This document shows, piece after piece, positions 62,313 to 64,000 of a stretch of 64,000 bases of DNA (within the stretch, counting starts at the first letter, position 1; each line of letters starts with the position of its first letter). The notes below the pieces were generated by a model. The model was not told the origin of the DNA, made no database searches, and saw nothing but the letters and a program-made list of their open reading frames with translations. The stretch is from NCBI GenBank assembly GCA_002315435.1, contig DCFW01000027.1, positions 1-64,000 of the forward strand, given 5' to 3'. Origin of the DNA: Bacteroidales bacterium UBA1794 (GTDB taxonomy: Bacteria > Bacteroidota > Bacteroidia > Bacteroidales > Bacteroidaceae). The position numbers and the translations under genes are program-made.

Positions 62313-64000
62313 TTAGAATTCAACATTTACACCGAAAACAAAGGATTTACACAATGGATAAGTTCCGTAGTCTATACCTTGCACAGAACCATCGTTGCCA
62401 TATTGATTCACTTCCGGATCCATACCCTTGTATTTTGTGAAAGTAAGGAGGTTGCTACAAGAAAGGTATGGTTGCAAACGGGTTATTCCAAGCTTCTTCA
62501 ACATTTGATTCGTTACGTTGTAGGATAAGGAGATATCTTTTACACGCAAGTAACTGCCATTTTCAACAAAATAAGATGAATTCTTCATATCAAACCTAGC
62601 CTTAGGCACATTCGTAATCTGTCCGGGTATCTTCCAACGGTTCAAGACGCGTGTTGATTGGTTTTTACCGTCATACATTCCTTCTGTTTCCATGCGCGAC
62701 ACATTATATACATCATTGCCATAACTACCTTGAAGCAAAATACTCAGATTTACCCCTTTGTATGAGAATGTATTCGTCATACCATAGGTAAAATCGGGAT
62801 TCGGATTACCTATATATGTTCTGTCAGATGCTGAGATGGTACCATCCTTACTTACATCACGGTAATTCAACTCACCTGTCTCACTATTCACTCCGTCAGC
62901 AATATATCCGAAGAATGAGCCCAAAGGACGTCCCGGAGTATTGCGAACTACATAATCATTTACATTATCGGTAGTTTTAGCATTGTAATAAACTTGTGTC
63001 AGCGAAAGCTTTGTCAGTCTGTTACGATTAAATGAAATATTGAAATCAGTATTCCAATTGAAAGCTCCCACAAGATTTTTGGAACTTACAGTGAATTCCC
63101 AGCCTTTATTTACCATGTCTCCCCCATTGTAAGTGAGTGTACTTGCAGCAGCACTTCCTGATGGAAGAGTTGCAGTCATCAACATATCGGTTGTTTTCTT
63201 ATAGTAATAATCGGCATAGAAAGTCAGTCTATTATTCAAAATAGTGAAATCAAGACCTATATCTGTTTGCGAAGTGGTTTCCCAAGTAAGTTCAGGATTA
63301 CTCAATGTACTTTGCGACACGGTAGGAATAGCATTGGAATCATATCCTGTACCGAACCATTGTATACGGTTGATATTGTAAGATGCCAAATAGCCATAAT
63401 CACCTAGTCCGGATTGGTTACCTGTCTGTCCCCAACCACCGCGCAATTTAAGATCATTTATCCAAGTGAACGGTTTCATAAAATTCTCACTTGAAATACG
63501 CCAAGCACCTGAGAATGAAGGAAAGTATCCCCACCGATGTCCAGGAGCAAGTTTTGAAGAGCCATCAGCACGCATATTGGCTGTAAGCATATATTTATCA
63601 TTGAAATTATAAGCTAAACGTGCAAAATAAGAGCTTATAGACCATTCGGATGCAGTAGTACCTGTGTCGGTCCAAGAAATTTTGTTGGCAGCATTCAATG
63701 TCTTAATATCGCCATTCGCATAATTCGAACCGTTGATATAACTCTGAGACCATTTGGAATTTGTCCATGATGATCCTGCCATCGCATCAATACTATGCTT
63801 TCCAAAACTCTTTGTATAATTTAAAATATTATCAAAGACCAAAACCGAACCGATCGAACGTGAATCATAACCGGTACCTTTGTTGTCACGACCGTTTTGT
63901 GTTGCAGTGGGATCAAGGAAATTGAATGTATTGGAATAAGTACGATCTAATGTCAAGGATGAACTGAATTTCAATCCCGGAAAGAAAGTAATCGTTGCTT
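62313..64000 (-). CDS. SusC/RagA TonB-linked outer membrane transporter, C-terminal part
   Basis: The frame is open from the right window edge (64000) to the stop at 62313, so only the last 562 codons of a roughly 1000-residue SusC are present. The visible barrel has SusC features: GWGQTGNQSGLGDYGYLASYNIN, ADYYYKKTTDMLM, GSFFGYIADGVNSETGELNYRDVSKDGTISASDRTYIGNPNPDFTYGMTN-type content, and the C-terminal aromatic end FVFGVNVEF. The plug and TonB box lie outside. It is the first gene of the PUL operon and imports oligosaccharides made by the surface GH30 enzyme. Confidence 0.95.
   Translation of the reverse strand, partial: ATITFFPGLKFSSSLTLDRTYSNTFNFLDPTATQNGRDNKGTGYDSRSIGSVLVFDNILNYTKSFGKHSIDAMAGSSWTNSKWSQSYINGSNYANGDIKTLNAANKISWTDTGTTASEWSISSYFARLAYNFNDKYMLTANMRADGSSKLAPGHRWGYFPSFSGAWRISSENFMKPFTWINDLKLRGGWGQTGNQSGLGDYGYLASYNINRIQWFGTGYDSNAIPTVSQSTLSNPELTWETTSQTDIGLDFTILNNRLTFYADYYYKKTTDMLMTATLPSGSAAASTLTYNGGDMVNKGWEFTVSSKNLVGAFNWNTDFNISFNRNRLTKLSLTQVYYNAKTTDNVNDYVVRNTPGRPLGSFFGYIADGVNSETGELNYRDVSKDGTISASDRTYIGNPNPDFTYGMTNTFSYKGVNLSILLQGSYGNDVYNVSRMETEGMYDGKNQSTRVLNRWKIPGQITNVPKARFDMKNSSYFVENGSYLRVKDISLSYNVTNQMLKKLGITRLQPYLSCSNLLTFTKYKGMDPEVNQYGNDGSVQGIDYGTYPLCKSFVFGVNVEF

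Overview
The window looks like chromosomal DNA of a gut-type Bacteroides (Bacteroidales). The evidence is a SusC/SusD polysaccharide utilisation locus, many promoters with the Bacteroides -7 box TAnnTTTG, SusE/F-like and DUF6377 proteins, lipoproteins with Bacteroidota-style signals, and an AT-rich background. No tools were used. Family names rest on motifs read in the translations and on recalled family knowledge. I cannot name the species.

Left part (1-28 kb). A transposase-like fragment and 1.2 kb of repeat-rich intergenic DNA, including a 179-bp tandem repeat, are followed by a secreted beta-helix glycosidase and a first thiD. Next come the operon etfB-etfA-acyl-CoA dehydrogenase and a four-gene operon: rmlB, a DegT-type aminotransferase whose PLP lysine is replaced by Asn, an NlpC/P60 peptidase and a dipeptide epimerase. 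The last two genes form a muropeptide-recycling pair. After these are an m5C rRNA methyltransferase with a phosphoesterase, an ECF sigma module with DUF6249 and DUF5056 partners, a TonB-dependent receptor next to a LuxR-type regulator, radA, and a forward operon sppA-lpxK-punA-thiL.

Middle part (28-38 kb). A tRNA-Phe gene has its 3' end duplicated 0.93 kb downstream, the footprint of a lost or decayed integrative element. Beyond it lies an AT-rich accessory block. It holds a ~1400-residue NTPase (P-loop, helical repeats, C-terminal PD-(D/E)XK-like nuclease) with a divergent small gene. Next to these is a 1.14-kb non-coding segment bounded by 19-bp perfect inverted repeats, with two nested hairpins built from the same motif inside it. 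Broken genes flank the block on both sides: a 33-codon membrane-protein tail and a truncated GNAT. This block is the best candidate in the window for an undescribed, possibly anti-phage, system.

Right part (38-64 kb). A TPP riboswitch with an intrinsic terminator controls thiM-thiE-tenA-thiD, a thiamine-salvage operon. An AraC regulator, an SGNH hydrolase, a quinone oxidoreductase, a pirin and several small genes follow, including a DJ-1 gene with a one-base frameshift. Next is an RNA-metabolism cluster (RRM protein, cold-shock-domain protein, DEAD helicase with a ~250-nt leader), then a GH28 polygalacturonase and a second ECF sigma operon with His-rich small proteins. The window ends in a PUL read right to left: susC (cut by the edge), susD, GH30, SusE-like protein and GH3, with a DUF6377 regulator after it. 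This gene set matches the known beta-1,6-glucan PUL type.
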